A DNA stretch of 64,000 bases from Kitasatospora purpeofusca. GTDB taxonomy: Bacteria; Actinomycetota; Actinomycetes; Streptomycetales; Streptomycetaceae. Numbering within the stretch: the first letter of the stretch is position 1; every line of letters begins with the position of its first letter. Positions 51,154 to 58,539 of the stretch are shown piece after piece. The DNA is taken from NCBI RefSeq assembly GCF_000718025.1, contig NZ_JODS01000040.1, forward strand, positions 1-64,000, read 5' to 3'. Made by a program: the position numbers and the translations under genes. The notes under the pieces are model-generated. The model did not search any database, was not told where the DNA came from, and worked only from the letters and a program-made list of their open reading frames with translations.

Positions 51154-51206
51154 CTGCACGTCAGTGCCGGCGGGGTGCCCGGCCGGCGAGCGGTGCGGCG
51201 CCGGGG

Positions 51207-51562
51207 TCAGAACCAGCCCTGCTGGGCGGCCTTGAGTCCGGCTTCGAAGCGGCTGGTGAGCGCGCCGACGATACCGGGCTAGGGTCCGTCTTCAAACCCC
51301 CGCCGTCCGCCCGGAGGGCGGGCGGGGCGTCGTTGGGGTGCGTGCATCGGCGGTGCCGAGGAGGGAGTCCATGCGGAGCATCGGCGACTGACGAGAAGCC
51401 GTCGAGGTGCGTGCCCCGGCGTCGCCCCGCAGGCGCGGGTTTGAAGACGGGCCCTAGGTGACGTGGAGCGCGCCCTGCGGGGTGTCGGCGGGGTCGATCG
51501 GGACGAGGGCGTGGGCGCGGTCGACCACGACCAGGCGCTGGGGGAGGGGTCGGCGCGGTGCG
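51207..51562 (-). pseudogene. Remnant of a LuxR/HTH-type regulator gene, split by a MITE
   Basis: Two minus-strand pieces read as one protein end. 51458-51562 encodes PQRLVVVDRAHALVPIDPAD and TPQGALHV. 51207-51278 encodes PGIVGALTSRFEAGLKAA plus five residues and a stop. The pattern matches the C-terminal ligand-binding part of streptomycete HTH regulators. The DNA-binding half is missing, and a 171-bp inserted element separates the pieces. An in-frame TAG lies in the CTAG at the junction. Dead gene. Confidence 0.5.
51283..51453. mobile_element. 171-bp MITE of IS5-like type with CTAG target duplication
   Basis: Terminal inverted repeats of 17 bp, beginning GGTCCGTCTTCAAACCC at 51283 and matched at 51437-51453 with one mismatch, bound a non-coding 171-bp element. 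CTAG flanks both ends (51279-51282 and 51454-51457), which fits the YTAR duplications of IS5-group elements. There is no transposase, so movement would need a related IS elsewhere. Confidence 0.7.
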
Positions 51563-51635
51563 CACCTGGAGCGGCTTCGGCCAGGTCGCCAACACCCAGG
51601 GCTTCAGCGAGATCACCGCGGCCGCCGGCTCCTGA
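51558..51635 (+). pseudogene. Fragment of an unidentified gene end
   Basis: A plus-strand frame with good codon bias encodes RTWSGFGQVANTQGF and a few more residues ending in GS and TGA. It has no upstream portion, because it abuts the regulator remnant on the other strand. It looks like the 3' end of a deleted gene; the family is not recognisable. Confidence 0.3.
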
Positions 51636-51651
51636 CCCCCGCCGGCTCCTT

Positions 51652-51719
51652 GCCACCTCCGGCTCCTGGCCACCTCCGGCTCCTGGCCACCTCCGGCTCC
51701 TGGCCACCTCCGGCCCGTG
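51652..51719 (+). repeat. Four tandem 17-bp repeats
   Basis: GCCACCTCCGGCTCCTG is repeated at 51652, 51669, 51686 and, with one change, 51703. It runs into a strong hairpin. It is probably replication slippage in decaying DNA. Confidence 0.7.
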
Positions 51720-51747
51720 ACGCCGGCCCCGGTCGGCGTCACGGGCC
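51712..51747. terminator. 14-bp perfect hairpin
   Basis: GGCCCGTGACGCCG (51712-51725) pairs exactly with 51734-51747 around an 8-nt loop. It is a probable terminator of the gene whose 3' fragment lies at 51558-51635. Confidence 0.6.
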
Positions 51748-51764
51748 ACACCCCTCGGGGCCGC

Positions 51765-51795
51765 GAAGGCCGCCACCGCCCAGGTGGCGGCCTTC
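51765..51795. terminator. 13-bp perfect hairpin
   Basis: GAAGGCCGCCACC (51765-51777) pairs with 51783-51795 around the loop GCCCA. It sits just past the stop of the minus-strand gene at 51838 and may terminate that operon. Confidence 0.6.
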
Positions 51796-51837
51796 CGCCG
51801 TTCACCGACCGGCCGGCCCTCGACGCTCGCGAGGAGG

Positions 51838-52260
51838 TCAGTATCCGTGCGAGTCCCGGCCCGGGGAGAGAGGCCGGCCGGTGACGGCGTCGACCAGCGC
51901 ACGCGAGGCGAGCGGCGCGCTCAGGCGACCGCTGAGCCGTGCGGAGCCGACGGCATCCTCCGGGCACTGGTAGGTCGGCCCCCTGAATGCCCTGCGATGC
52001 AGCACCACCGTGACGCGATCGGCGCTTTCCCGCACCTCCAGGTCCGGGCGCTGCTCGCACCGCCAGTCGACGGCGAGGCTGATGGTCCGTCCGTCCTCGC
52101 TGAGCGCGACCTGCCCGGTCGCGCTCGCGTCGTAACCGCGCCACTTCGAGGGCAGCCACCACGTCTGCAGCGCGACCTCGGTGACCACGGCGACCAGCAC
52201 CGCGGCGAGGACGAGGCTCGCCCGCCTCGACAGGCGCAGCCGACGGCGGGTCCGGATCAC
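51838..52260 (-). CDS. Membrane-anchored hypothetical protein
   Basis: This 140-residue protein has an Arg-rich N-terminus, one membrane segment (ASLVLAAVLVAVVTEVAL, about residues 14-31), and an extracytoplasmic domain with two Cys (WRCEQRP and TYQCPED) that could form a disulfide. No named domain is recognised. Its GTG start overlaps the stop of the merR gene (GTGA), so the two are co-expressed. Confidence 0.7.
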   Translation of the reverse strand: MIRTRRRLRLSRRASLVLAAVLVAVVTEVALQTWWLPSKWRGYDASATGQVALSEDGRTISLAVDWRCEQRPDLEVRESADRVTVVLHRRAFRGPTYQCPEDAVGSARLSGRLSAPLASRALVDAVTGRPLSPGRDSHGY

Positions 52261-52751
52261 GACGCCTCCTCGGCGTCCGGGGCCAGGGTCGAGGTCGGGG
52301 TCGGGGTCGGGGTCGGGGGCGAGGGCGTGCAGGGCTGGGGGTCGGACTGGGCCCGGTGGGACGGGTTCCAGAGGCTGTCGGCCTCGCCGCGGGCGAGGTG
52401 GGCCTCGTAGATCCGCACCTTGGCCCGCATCACGTCCAGCGTGTCCTGGAGTTCGCGGACCTGTGCCTCCACGTGGTCCTGGTGGCGGCGCAGCAGGTCG
52501 AGCCGTTCGTGTTCATTGCCCGGGCCCTGGCGGGCGAGCTGGATGTACTGGCGGATGTCCGCCAGGGACATGCCGGAGGAGCGCAGCCTGGTGCAGATCG
52601 CCAGCCACTCCAGGTCCTCCTCGTGGTAGATCCTGCGGCCGTTGGACAGGCGGCGCACCGGGTTGGCGAACAGGCCCTCCCGCTCGTAGAAGCGCAGCGC
52701 GTGCACGCTGAGCCCGCTGCGCTGCGCCACCTCGCCAATGCTCAGGTCCAT
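52257..52751 (-). CDS. MerR-family regulator
   Basis: This 164-residue protein has a typical MerR N-terminal HTH and wing (MDLSIGEVAQRSGLSVHALR, FYEREGLF, GRRIYHEEDLEWL), then a coiled-coil dimer helix. The C-terminal tail is Pro/Thr-rich (TPTPTPTSTLAPD) with no Cys for metal binding. It is closest to the SoxR/BltR-like group that controls efflux or redox genes. It is divergent from the SDR gene at 52901, which it probably controls through the sites between them. The ATG at 52751 follows GAGGGGG. Confidence 0.88.
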   Translation of the reverse strand: MDLSIGEVAQRSGLSVHALRFYEREGLFANPVRRLSNGRRIYHEEDLEWLAICTRLRSSGMSLADIRQYIQLARQGPGNEHERLDLLRRHQDHVEAQVRELQDTLDVMRAKVRIYEAHLARGEADSLWNPSHRAQSDPQPCTPSPPTPTPTPTSTLAPDAEEAS

Positions 52752-52779
52752 GGATCCCCCTCGTACTGCTGTTGATCTA

Positions 52780-52808
52780 GACCCGACTCTAGGACCTAGC
52801 GTCGGGTC
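52780..52808. promoter_or_regulatory. Dyad operator (8-bp arms, 13-bp spacer)
   Basis: GACCCGAC at 52780-52787 and GTCGGGTC at 52801-52808 form an inverted repeat 29 bp long just upstream of the merR start. It is a plausible MerR autoregulatory site. Confidence 0.5.
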
Positions 52809-52824
52809 GTCGGCCCATCGGCCG

Positions 52825-52890
52825 TTGGTCATCGGTCCAACAGCCATTGGTCATCGACCCAACAGCAGTTGGTTATCGGCCCAACAGAAC
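52825..52890 (+). promoter_or_regulatory. Three tandem 22-bp operator-like repeats
   Basis: Units at 52825, 52847 and 52869 share TTGGTCATCGnCCCAACAG with few changes. Each contains TTGG-N8-CCAA dyad symmetry. The 22-bp period is two helical turns, so all copies face the same side. They end 10 nt before the SDR start codon. Confidence 0.65.
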
Positions 52891-52900
52891 GGGGAGAAGA

Positions 52901-53728
52901 ATGAGTATCTGGTTCGTCACCGGCGCATCGCGCGGGCTCGGCGCGGCGATCGTCCGCGAGGCGCTGGACCGGGGGCACGGCGTGATCGCCACCGCGAGGA
53001 ACGCGTCGGCGGTGCTCAAGGCCTACCCGGACATGCCGGACGGCCTGCTGGCGGTCGACGCGGACGTGACCGACCCGGGGCAGCTGGCGATCGCGGTGGA
53101 GGCGGGCCTGGCCCGGTTCGGCCGGATCGACGTCGTCGTCAACAACGCCGGTTACGGCCTCGTCGGCGCGATCGAGGAGACCTCGGACCGGGCCGCCCGG
53201 GACCTGTTCGACGTCAATGTGTTCGGCGTGCTCAACACCCTGCGGGCGACGCTGCCGACCCTGCGCGGCCAGCGGTCCGGGCACGTCCTGAACATCGGTT
53301 CCGTCGGCGGCTTCGCCACCGCCCCGGCGGCGGGCCTGTACGGCGCGTCGAAGTTCGCCCTCGAAGGCATCTCCGAGGCACTGCACGGCGAGCTGGCCCC
53401 GCTCGGAATCCGGGTGACGATCGTCGAACCGGGCGGCTTCCGCACCGATTTCCTGGGCGGCTCCAGCCTGCGGACCGAGCCGGCCTCGATCGCCGACTAC
53501 GCCGAGGGCGCGGGGCCGGTGCGCGAGGCGCTGGCCCGCTACGACGGCCACCAGCCGGGCGACCCGGCGAAGGCCGCCCGGGCCGTGGTCGACGTCGCCG
53601 AGGTCGCCGAGCCGCCGCTGCGCCTCCAGTTGGGCGCGGACGCGGTCGAGCGCGTCGAGGCGAAGCTGGACCTGGTGCGGCGCGAACTCGACCGGTGGCG
53701 GGACGTGGCGCTCTCCACCTCCGTCTGA
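52901..53728 (+). CDS. Short-chain dehydrogenase/reductase
   Basis: The 275-residue classical SDR has the NAD(P) motif TGASRGLGAAI, the structural NNAGYG, catalytic Ser in LNIGSVGG and YGASK (Tyr, Lys). The ATG follows GGGGAGA. It is the likely target of the divergent merR regulator, perhaps in detoxification of a carbonyl compound. Substrate unknown. Confidence 0.92.
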   Translation: MSIWFVTGASRGLGAAIVREALDRGHGVIATARNASAVLKAYPDMPDGLLAVDADVTDPGQLAIAVEAGLARFGRIDVVVNNAGYGLVGAIEETSDRAARDLFDVNVFGVLNTLRATLPTLRGQRSGHVLNIGSVGGFATAPAAGLYGASKFALEGISEALHGELAPLGIRVTIVEPGGFRTDFLGGSSLRTEPASIADYAEGAGPVREALARYDGHQPGDPAKAARAVVDVAEVAEPPLRLQLGADAVERVEAKLDLVRRELDRWRDVALSTSV

Positions 53729-53877
53729 CGGCCGCCGTCCGAGTGCCGTGCCGCCGCCCCCGGACACCATCGCACCGGACCCGACACGGCGGGAGCGGAC
53801 CGCGCGTACTGCTCCCGCGCGATCCGCTCCCAACCACCTTGCACCTCACCGGTGTTCGACCCCGGAACCCACCGGCG

Positions 53878-55062
53878 TCAGCGGCAGAGGGCCGCGTCGA
53901 CCGCGTCGGTCAGCCGCTTGCCGACGACCGCGTCCGGGACCTCGGTCAGCGTGATGTTCGCGGCCCGGCCGTCCTCCGTGACGCCGCCCCGGGTCCGGAA
54001 GCCGGGGGAGGTGCCGCCGTGGCCCCAGACGAGGCCGCCGCAGGTCAGCGGCCTGCTCTGGATCCCCAGGCCGTACCGGACCCCCTCGCCCAGGAGCTCG
54101 GCCGGGACGGTGGTGCGCATCTGGGCGAGCTGGGCGGCGGGCAGCAGCCGGCCGCCCAGCAGCGCGCCGTAGAAGGCGTTGAGGTCGGTGTTGGTGGACA
54201 CCACCGCCCCCGCCGCCCAGGCCATCGAGGAGTCCATCTCGGTGTAGTCGACCAGCGGCGCGTCCGGCGCGGTGCGCAGGTAGCCGTGCGGGTGGGGTTC
54301 GCGGAGGGCGGTCTCCCCGGCGGCCGGGACGTAGGTGTGGCGCAGGCCGATCCGGTCGATGACGCGCTTGGTGACCTCCTCGCCGTACGGGCGCCCGGTG
54401 ACCTTCTGGACCAGCAGGCCGGCCACCAGGTAGTTGGTGTTGCTGTACGCCCAGCCGGTTCCGGCGGAGAACTGCGCCTTCTGCGCCAGGGCCCCGTCGA
54501 GGAGTTCGCGCGGTTCGAACCAGCGGTACTGGATGGTGGTGAAGTCGGCCAGCGCGGGGGCGGCCATGTAGTCGGGCAGGCCGCTGGTGTGCTGGAGCAG
54601 CTGGCGGACGGTGATGTTGCGGCCGTCGATGCCCTCGCCGCGCAGCAGGCCGGGCAGGTAGGTGTCGACGGCCGTGTCCAGGCCGATCTTGCCCTCGGCG
54701 ATCAGTTGCAGGACGACGACGGCGACGAAGGCCTTGGTGTTGCTGCCGGCCCGGATCTGCCCGTCGACCGGGACCCCGGCCCCGGTGGCCAGGTTGCCGA
54801 CGCCGGCGGTGTAGGTGCGGTTGCGGCCGTCGCGGCCCTTGACGGTGGCGAGGGCGGCGGGAATCCCGTCCTCCTTCACCAGCGCGTCGAGGCGCTGCTG
54901 CACGACGTCGGGGCGCTGCCGCGCGGCGTCCGGCTGCGGTGCGGCGGCGGCCGGGGCCGGGGCGAACGCGGTGAGGGCGAGCCCGGCGGCGGCCGTGGCC
55001 GTCATGGCGTACCGCACCAGGCGGATGCTGTGTGCCCTGCGCTGCGGGGCGTGTTCGTTCAT
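53878..55062 (-). CDS. Secreted serine hydrolase / beta-lactamase-fold protein (paralogue 1)
   Basis: The 394-residue class C beta-lactamase-like protein (DD-peptidase or esterase relatives) has a Sec signal peptide to about residue 42, then the active-site triad motifs: SNTK (SxxK) near 108, YSN (YxN) near 203, and HGG replacing KTG near 355. It is closely similar to the gene at 56569-57759. A TnpB element begins within about 20 nt of its start codon and probably displaced its native promoter. The ribosome site GGAGG lies inside the element boundary region. Confidence 0.9.
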   Translation of the reverse strand: MNEHAPQRRAHSIRLVRYAMTATAAAGLALTAFAPAPAAAAPQPDAARQRPDVVQQRLDALVKEDGIPAALATVKGRDGRNRTYTAGVGNLATGAGVPVDGQIRAGSNTKAFVAVVVLQLIAEGKIGLDTAVDTYLPGLLRGEGIDGRNITVRQLLQHTSGLPDYMAAPALADFTTIQYRWFEPRELLDGALAQKAQFSAGTGWAYSNTNYLVAGLLVQKVTGRPYGEEVTKRVIDRIGLRHTYVPAAGETALREPHPHGYLRTAPDAPLVDYTEMDSSMAWAAGAVVSTNTDLNAFYGALLGGRLLPAAQLAQMRTTVPAELLGEGVRYGLGIQSRPLTCGGLVWGHGGTSPGFRTRGGVTEDGRAANITLTEVPDAVVGKRLTDAVDAALCR

Positions 55063-56512
55063 CGGATGCCTCCAAGGAAACCCCGGTCTTGAGGCCGGGG
55101 AGGAATTGGGGTGCCCGCGTTGGGCGCACCACCGGGCGAAGGCCGGGGGAGGGTCAGGGGAAGCCGAATTGCCGTCAAGGCTGTTCTGCTTTGCGGCAAA
55201 TGATTGACAGCCAGGTGGTCACGGGCAGTGGTGTTAGTGTGTGATCCGTGGCGACCACTCGCGTGAAGCGGGCGTTCAAGTACCGCTTCTATCCGACCGA
55301 TGCGCAGGCGGCCGAGCTGTTGCGCACGTTCGGGTGTGTTCGCAAGGTCTACAACATGGCGCTTGCGGCCCGTTCCGAGGCGTGGACGCTGCGTCGGGAG
55401 CGGGTCGACTACAACGCGACCAGCGCGATGCTGACCGGGTGGAAGAAGACCGAGGAGCTGGCCTACCTCTCCAAGGTGTCGTCGGTGCCGTTGCAGCAGA
55501 CGCTCCGGCACCTGCAGGGGGCGTTCAGCAACTTCTGGCAGAAGCGGGCGAAGTACCCGACGTTCAAGTCCCGGAAGAAGTCCCGCCGTTCCGCCGAGTA
55601 CACCACCAGCGGCTTCCGGTTCCGGGACGGCCGGCTGACCTTGGCGAAGATGACCGATCCGCTGGACATCGTGTGGTCCCGTCCTCTGCCGGCGGGCGCT
55701 TCCCCGTCGACGGTGACGGTGTCGCAGGACGCGGCCGGACGCTGGTTCGTCTCCGTGCTGTGCGACGACCGCCCGGCCATGCCCACACCGGTCAACGATG
55801 CCGTGGGTGTCGACGTCGGTGTCGCCAGCCTGGTGACGCTCTCCACCGGGGAGAGGATCACCAACCCGAGGCACGAGCGCAAGGACCGGGAACGCCTCGC
55901 CAGGGCCCAGCGGGATCTCTCCCGCAAGGCCGAGGGCGACGGTTCGAATCGGGCGAAGGCCCGACTCAGGGTCGGGCGGGCTTACGCGAGAATTGCCGAC
56001 CGGCGCAGGGACTTCCTGCACAAGCTCACCACTCGACTCGTTCGTGAGAACCAAACGATCGTGATCGAGGATCTGACCGTCCGGAACATGCTCAGGAACC
56101 GGCGGCTGTCGCGTGCCATCAGTGACGCGTCCTGGACCGAGCTGCGGTCCATGCTGGAGTACAAGGCCGACTGGTACGGACGCGAGGTGATCGCCGTGGA
56201 CCGGTGGTTCCCCTCGTCCAAGCTGTGCTCGGCCTGCGGCACCCTGGAGAGCAGGATGCCGCTCGACGTGCGCGAGTGGACGTGCGCCTGCGGAACGACC
56301 CACGACCGGGACGTGAACGCCGCACGCAACATTCTGGCCGCCGGACTGGCGGTTGCAGCCTGTGGAGACGGTGTCAGACCTCAACGGAGCACTCCGGGCG
56401 GGCAGTCGTCGGTGAAGCAGGAAGTAGTCCCACCGCCGCGCTCACGCGCAGCGGCTCAGCCGTGAGGCTGAGGGGAATCCCCGTTCTTCAGGGCGGGGAG
56501 GATGTCAACGGG
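55063..56512 (+). mobile_element. IS200/IS605-family element carrying only tnpB
   Basis: Left-end hairpin CCCCGGTCTTGAGGCCGGGG (55081-55100) and right-end hairpin CCCCGTTCTTCAGGGCGGGG (56479-56498) are the subterminal structures expected of this family; there are no inverted repeats or target duplication. No Y1 transposase (tnpA) is present. The left tip probably follows TTCAT at 55058-55062. Exact ends are estimates. The 3' end of tnpB and the right hairpin would encode the guide (omega) RNA. Confidence 0.8.
55248..56465 (+). CDS. tnpB: TnpB (OrfB) RNA-guided nuclease of an IS605-like element
   Basis: The 405-residue protein has the N-terminal helix-turn-helix region (KRAFKYRFYPTDAQ), a split RuvC nuclease (GVDVGVASL with Asp near 192; IEDLTVRNM with Glu; THDRDVNAARNIL with Asp) and a zinc ribbon (SACG...CACG). 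All catalytic acids are present, so it appears intact. The length is typical. The GTG start is used. TnpB proteins cut DNA beside a short target motif guided by RNA from the element end, and so help retain the element. Confidence 0.93.
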   Translation: MATTRVKRAFKYRFYPTDAQAAELLRTFGCVRKVYNMALAARSEAWTLRRERVDYNATSAMLTGWKKTEELAYLSKVSSVPLQQTLRHLQGAFSNFWQKRAKYPTFKSRKKSRRSAEYTTSGFRFRDGRLTLAKMTDPLDIVWSRPLPAGASPSTVTVSQDAAGRWFVSVLCDDRPAMPTPVNDAVGVDVGVASLVTLSTGERITNPRHERKDRERLARAQRDLSRKAEGDGSNRAKARLRVGRAYARIADRRRDFLHKLTTRLVRENQTIVIEDLTVRNMLRNRRLSRAISDASWTELRSMLEYKADWYGREVIAVDRWFPSSKLCSACGTLESRMPLDVREWTCACGTTHDRDVNAARNILAAGLAVAACGDGVRPQRSTPGGQSSVKQEVVPPPRSRAAAQP

Positions 56513-56568
56513 ACTCCACTGCTGGGAAGCGAAGGGGAAGAAGGGGGAAGGCGGGCAGTGCTCGCGGA

Positions 56569-57759
56569 TCAGCGGCAGAGCGCCGCGTCGACCGCCTTGT
56601 CCACGTGCTTCGCGGTGTCGCCGTCCGGGATCGTGGTCACGGTGAAGTTCACGGCGCGGCCGTCCTCGGTGGTGCCGCCGGCGGTCTCGTAGCCCGGGAT
56701 CGTGCCGCCGTGCCCCCAGGCGACGCCGCCGCAGGAGAGCGGGCGGCTCACCAGGCCGAGTCCGTAGCGGGCCCCGGTGCCGATCGCCTCGGCGGGGACG
56801 GTGGCGCGCATCTGGGCGAGCTGGGCGGCGGGCAGCAACCGGCCGCCCAGCAGCGCGCCGTAGAACTTGGTGACGTCGGTGTTGGTCGAGACCGCCGCGC
56901 CGGCCGCCCAGCCCCAGGACGGGTCCAGGTCCGTGTAGTCGCGCAGCGACCCGTTCTCGGCGCGCTGGTAGCCCTTGGGGTGGGCCTCGTGGATCGTCAT
57001 GTCCCCGGGGGCGGGGAAGTAGGTGTGGCGCAGGCCGATCCGGTCGACGACACGCTTGTTGATCTCCTCGCCGAGCGGGCGGCCGGTGACCTTCTGGATG
57101 ATCATGCCCGCCAGCAGGAAGCCGGTGTTGTTGTACTCCCACTGGGTGCCGGGCGCGAAGTGGGCCTTCTGGGCCAGTGCGGCGTCGAGGAGTTCGCGCG
57201 GCTCGTAGTAGCGCTTGGGGGCGTTGAGGACGGCATCGCGGTCCACGTACTCGGGCAGGCCGCTGGTGTGCTGGAGCAGCTGGCGGACGGTGATGTTGCG
57301 GCCGTCGATGCCCTCGCCGCGCACCAGTCCGGGCAGGTAGGTGTCCACGTTCGCATCCAGGCCGATCTTGCCCTCGGCGACCAGTTGCAGGACGACGACG
57401 GCGGTGAAGGCCTTGGTGTTGCTGCCGATCCGCACCTGTCCGTCCATCGGCACCTTGGCCTTGGTGGCCGCGTTGCCGATACCGGCGGTGTAGGTGCGTA
57501 CGCGGCCGTCGCGGCCCTTGACGGTGGCGAGGGCCGCGGGCACCTTGTCCTCCTTCACCAGCGCGTCGAGGCTCTGCTGCACCGAGTCCGGGCGCGGGGC
57601 GGCCGAGGCCGTGCCGGGTGCCAGGACGCCGGCCACCACGGCGGCGGCGACCATCGTGGTCACGGCCGCCGCCAGCCCTCGCCGGCCGGCGCGGAGGCGG
57701 GTCGGAAGGTGGCGCTGCGACGCGTTCTGCGACGCGTTCTGCGGTGCGTGCTCGTTCAC
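56569..57759 (-). CDS. Secreted serine hydrolase / beta-lactamase-fold protein (paralogue 2)
   Basis: The roughly 396-residue paralogue of the preceding hydrolase has a signal peptide (GLAAAVTTMVAAAVVAGVLA), SxxK in GSNTKAFTAV, YxN as YNN in WEYNNTGFLLAG, and HGG in WGHGGTIPG. Long blocks are identical to paralogue 1 (EGIDGRNITVRQLLQHTSGL and FYGALLGGRLLPAAQLAQM). The GTG start at 57759 has GAGGGGC upstream. The pair arose by tandem duplication and was later split by the TnpB element. Likely a peptidoglycan or ester hydrolase. Confidence 0.9.
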   Translation of the reverse strand: MNEHAPQNASQNASQRHLPTRLRAGRRGLAAAVTTMVAAAVVAGVLAPGTASAAPRPDSVQQSLDALVKEDKVPAALATVKGRDGRVRTYTAGIGNAATKAKVPMDGQVRIGSNTKAFTAVVVLQLVAEGKIGLDANVDTYLPGLVRGEGIDGRNITVRQLLQHTSGLPEYVDRDAVLNAPKRYYEPRELLDAALAQKAHFAPGTQWEYNNTGFLLAGMIIQKVTGRPLGEEINKRVVDRIGLRHTYFPAPGDMTIHEAHPKGYQRAENGSLRDYTDLDPSWGWAAGAAVSTNTDVTKFYGALLGGRLLPAAQLAQMRATVPAEAIGTGARYGLGLVSRPLSCGGVAWGHGGTIPGYETAGGTTEDGRAVNFTVTTIPDGDTAKHVDKAVDAALCR

Positions 57760-57926
57760 GGGAAAGCCCCTCTGATCAGGGCGCCGGAGCTCTTCTCGGC
57801 GCCCTCCAAGAGGATCATTCGACGGACCGTCAATCCGTCCGCGCCGGGGACGAAACCGCACCGGGACCGTGCTCCGGGTCGGGGCCGGGCCCGGGACCGT
57901 ACTCCCCGGGCCCGCGGAGCCGACCT

Positions 57927-58448
57927 CTACGCCGGCGCCGCCCGGTGGAGCCGGGTCAGCAGGGCCACCAGCTGTTCGCGCTCGTCCGGGGCGAGCGGCG
58001 CCAGCAGTTCGGCGTTGGCGGCTTCGGCCAGGGCGCCGCAGCGGGCGAGGACGGCGGTGCCCGCCGCCGTGACGGTGACGGCGTTCTTGCGGCGGTCGGA
58101 GGGGTGGGGGCTGCGCAGGACGAGGCCCGCGTGCTGGAGGTGGTTGAGGATGCCGACCATGTCCTTGGGGTCGACGGACAGCCGGCGGCCCAGGTCGGCC
58201 TGGGTGACGGGCCCGTACTCGGCGGTCGCGGCCAGGACCGCGTGCTGCATGAGCTTCAGTCCCTCCGCGGCGATCGCGTCGGCGACGAGGCCCCGGCCGC
58301 GCGCCGCGACCCGGCCGACGAGCCAGGTCGGCAGGGACTGGATGTGCTGGAGCGCGGAAGTCGGCGCCGCGGCGGGATCCGCGGTCGGGGCCGGGGCCGG
58401 GGTCGGGGTCGGTGCCGCGGTCGGGGCCGGGGTCAGGTCCGAGGTCAT
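57927..58448 (-). CDS. MarR-family regulator
   Basis: This 173-residue regulator has a low-complexity Pro/Ala/Thr N-terminus (about 30 residues), then a MarR winged helix (ADLGRRLSVDPKDMVGILNH, LVLRSPHPSDRRKNAVTVT). It is divergent from the quinone reductase gene, and two matching palindromic sites lie between them, so it likely represses both. Confidence 0.88.
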   Translation of the reverse strand: MTSDLTPAPTAAPTPTPAPAPTADPAAAPTSALQHIQSLPTWLVGRVAARGRGLVADAIAAEGLKLMQHAVLAATAEYGPVTQADLGRRLSVDPKDMVGILNHLQHAGLVLRSPHPSDRRKNAVTVTAAGTAVLARCGALAEAANAELLAPLAPDEREQLVALLTRLHRAAPA

Positions 58449-58471
58449 GGGGTTCAGCCTATCCAGAAAAC

Positions 58472-58518
58472 CATTGGACATCCCAATGACTTCCGCCCTA
58501 TCGTTGGGACATCCAATG
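58472..58518. promoter_or_regulatory. Twin MarR operator sites
   Basis: CATTGGACATCCCAATG (58472-58488) and GTTGGGACATCCAATG (58503-58518) are two near-palindromic copies, one on each side of the A/T-richer promoter core. They lie between the divergent marR and oxidoreductase genes. Confidence 0.65.
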
Positions 58519-58539
58519 AGTTCCGACGGGGGAGGTCCT

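Noticed and set aside
53729..53877. A regulatory RNA between the SDR and hydrolase genes.
   Set aside because: No stable structure or conserved motif could be seen in this short convergent gap.
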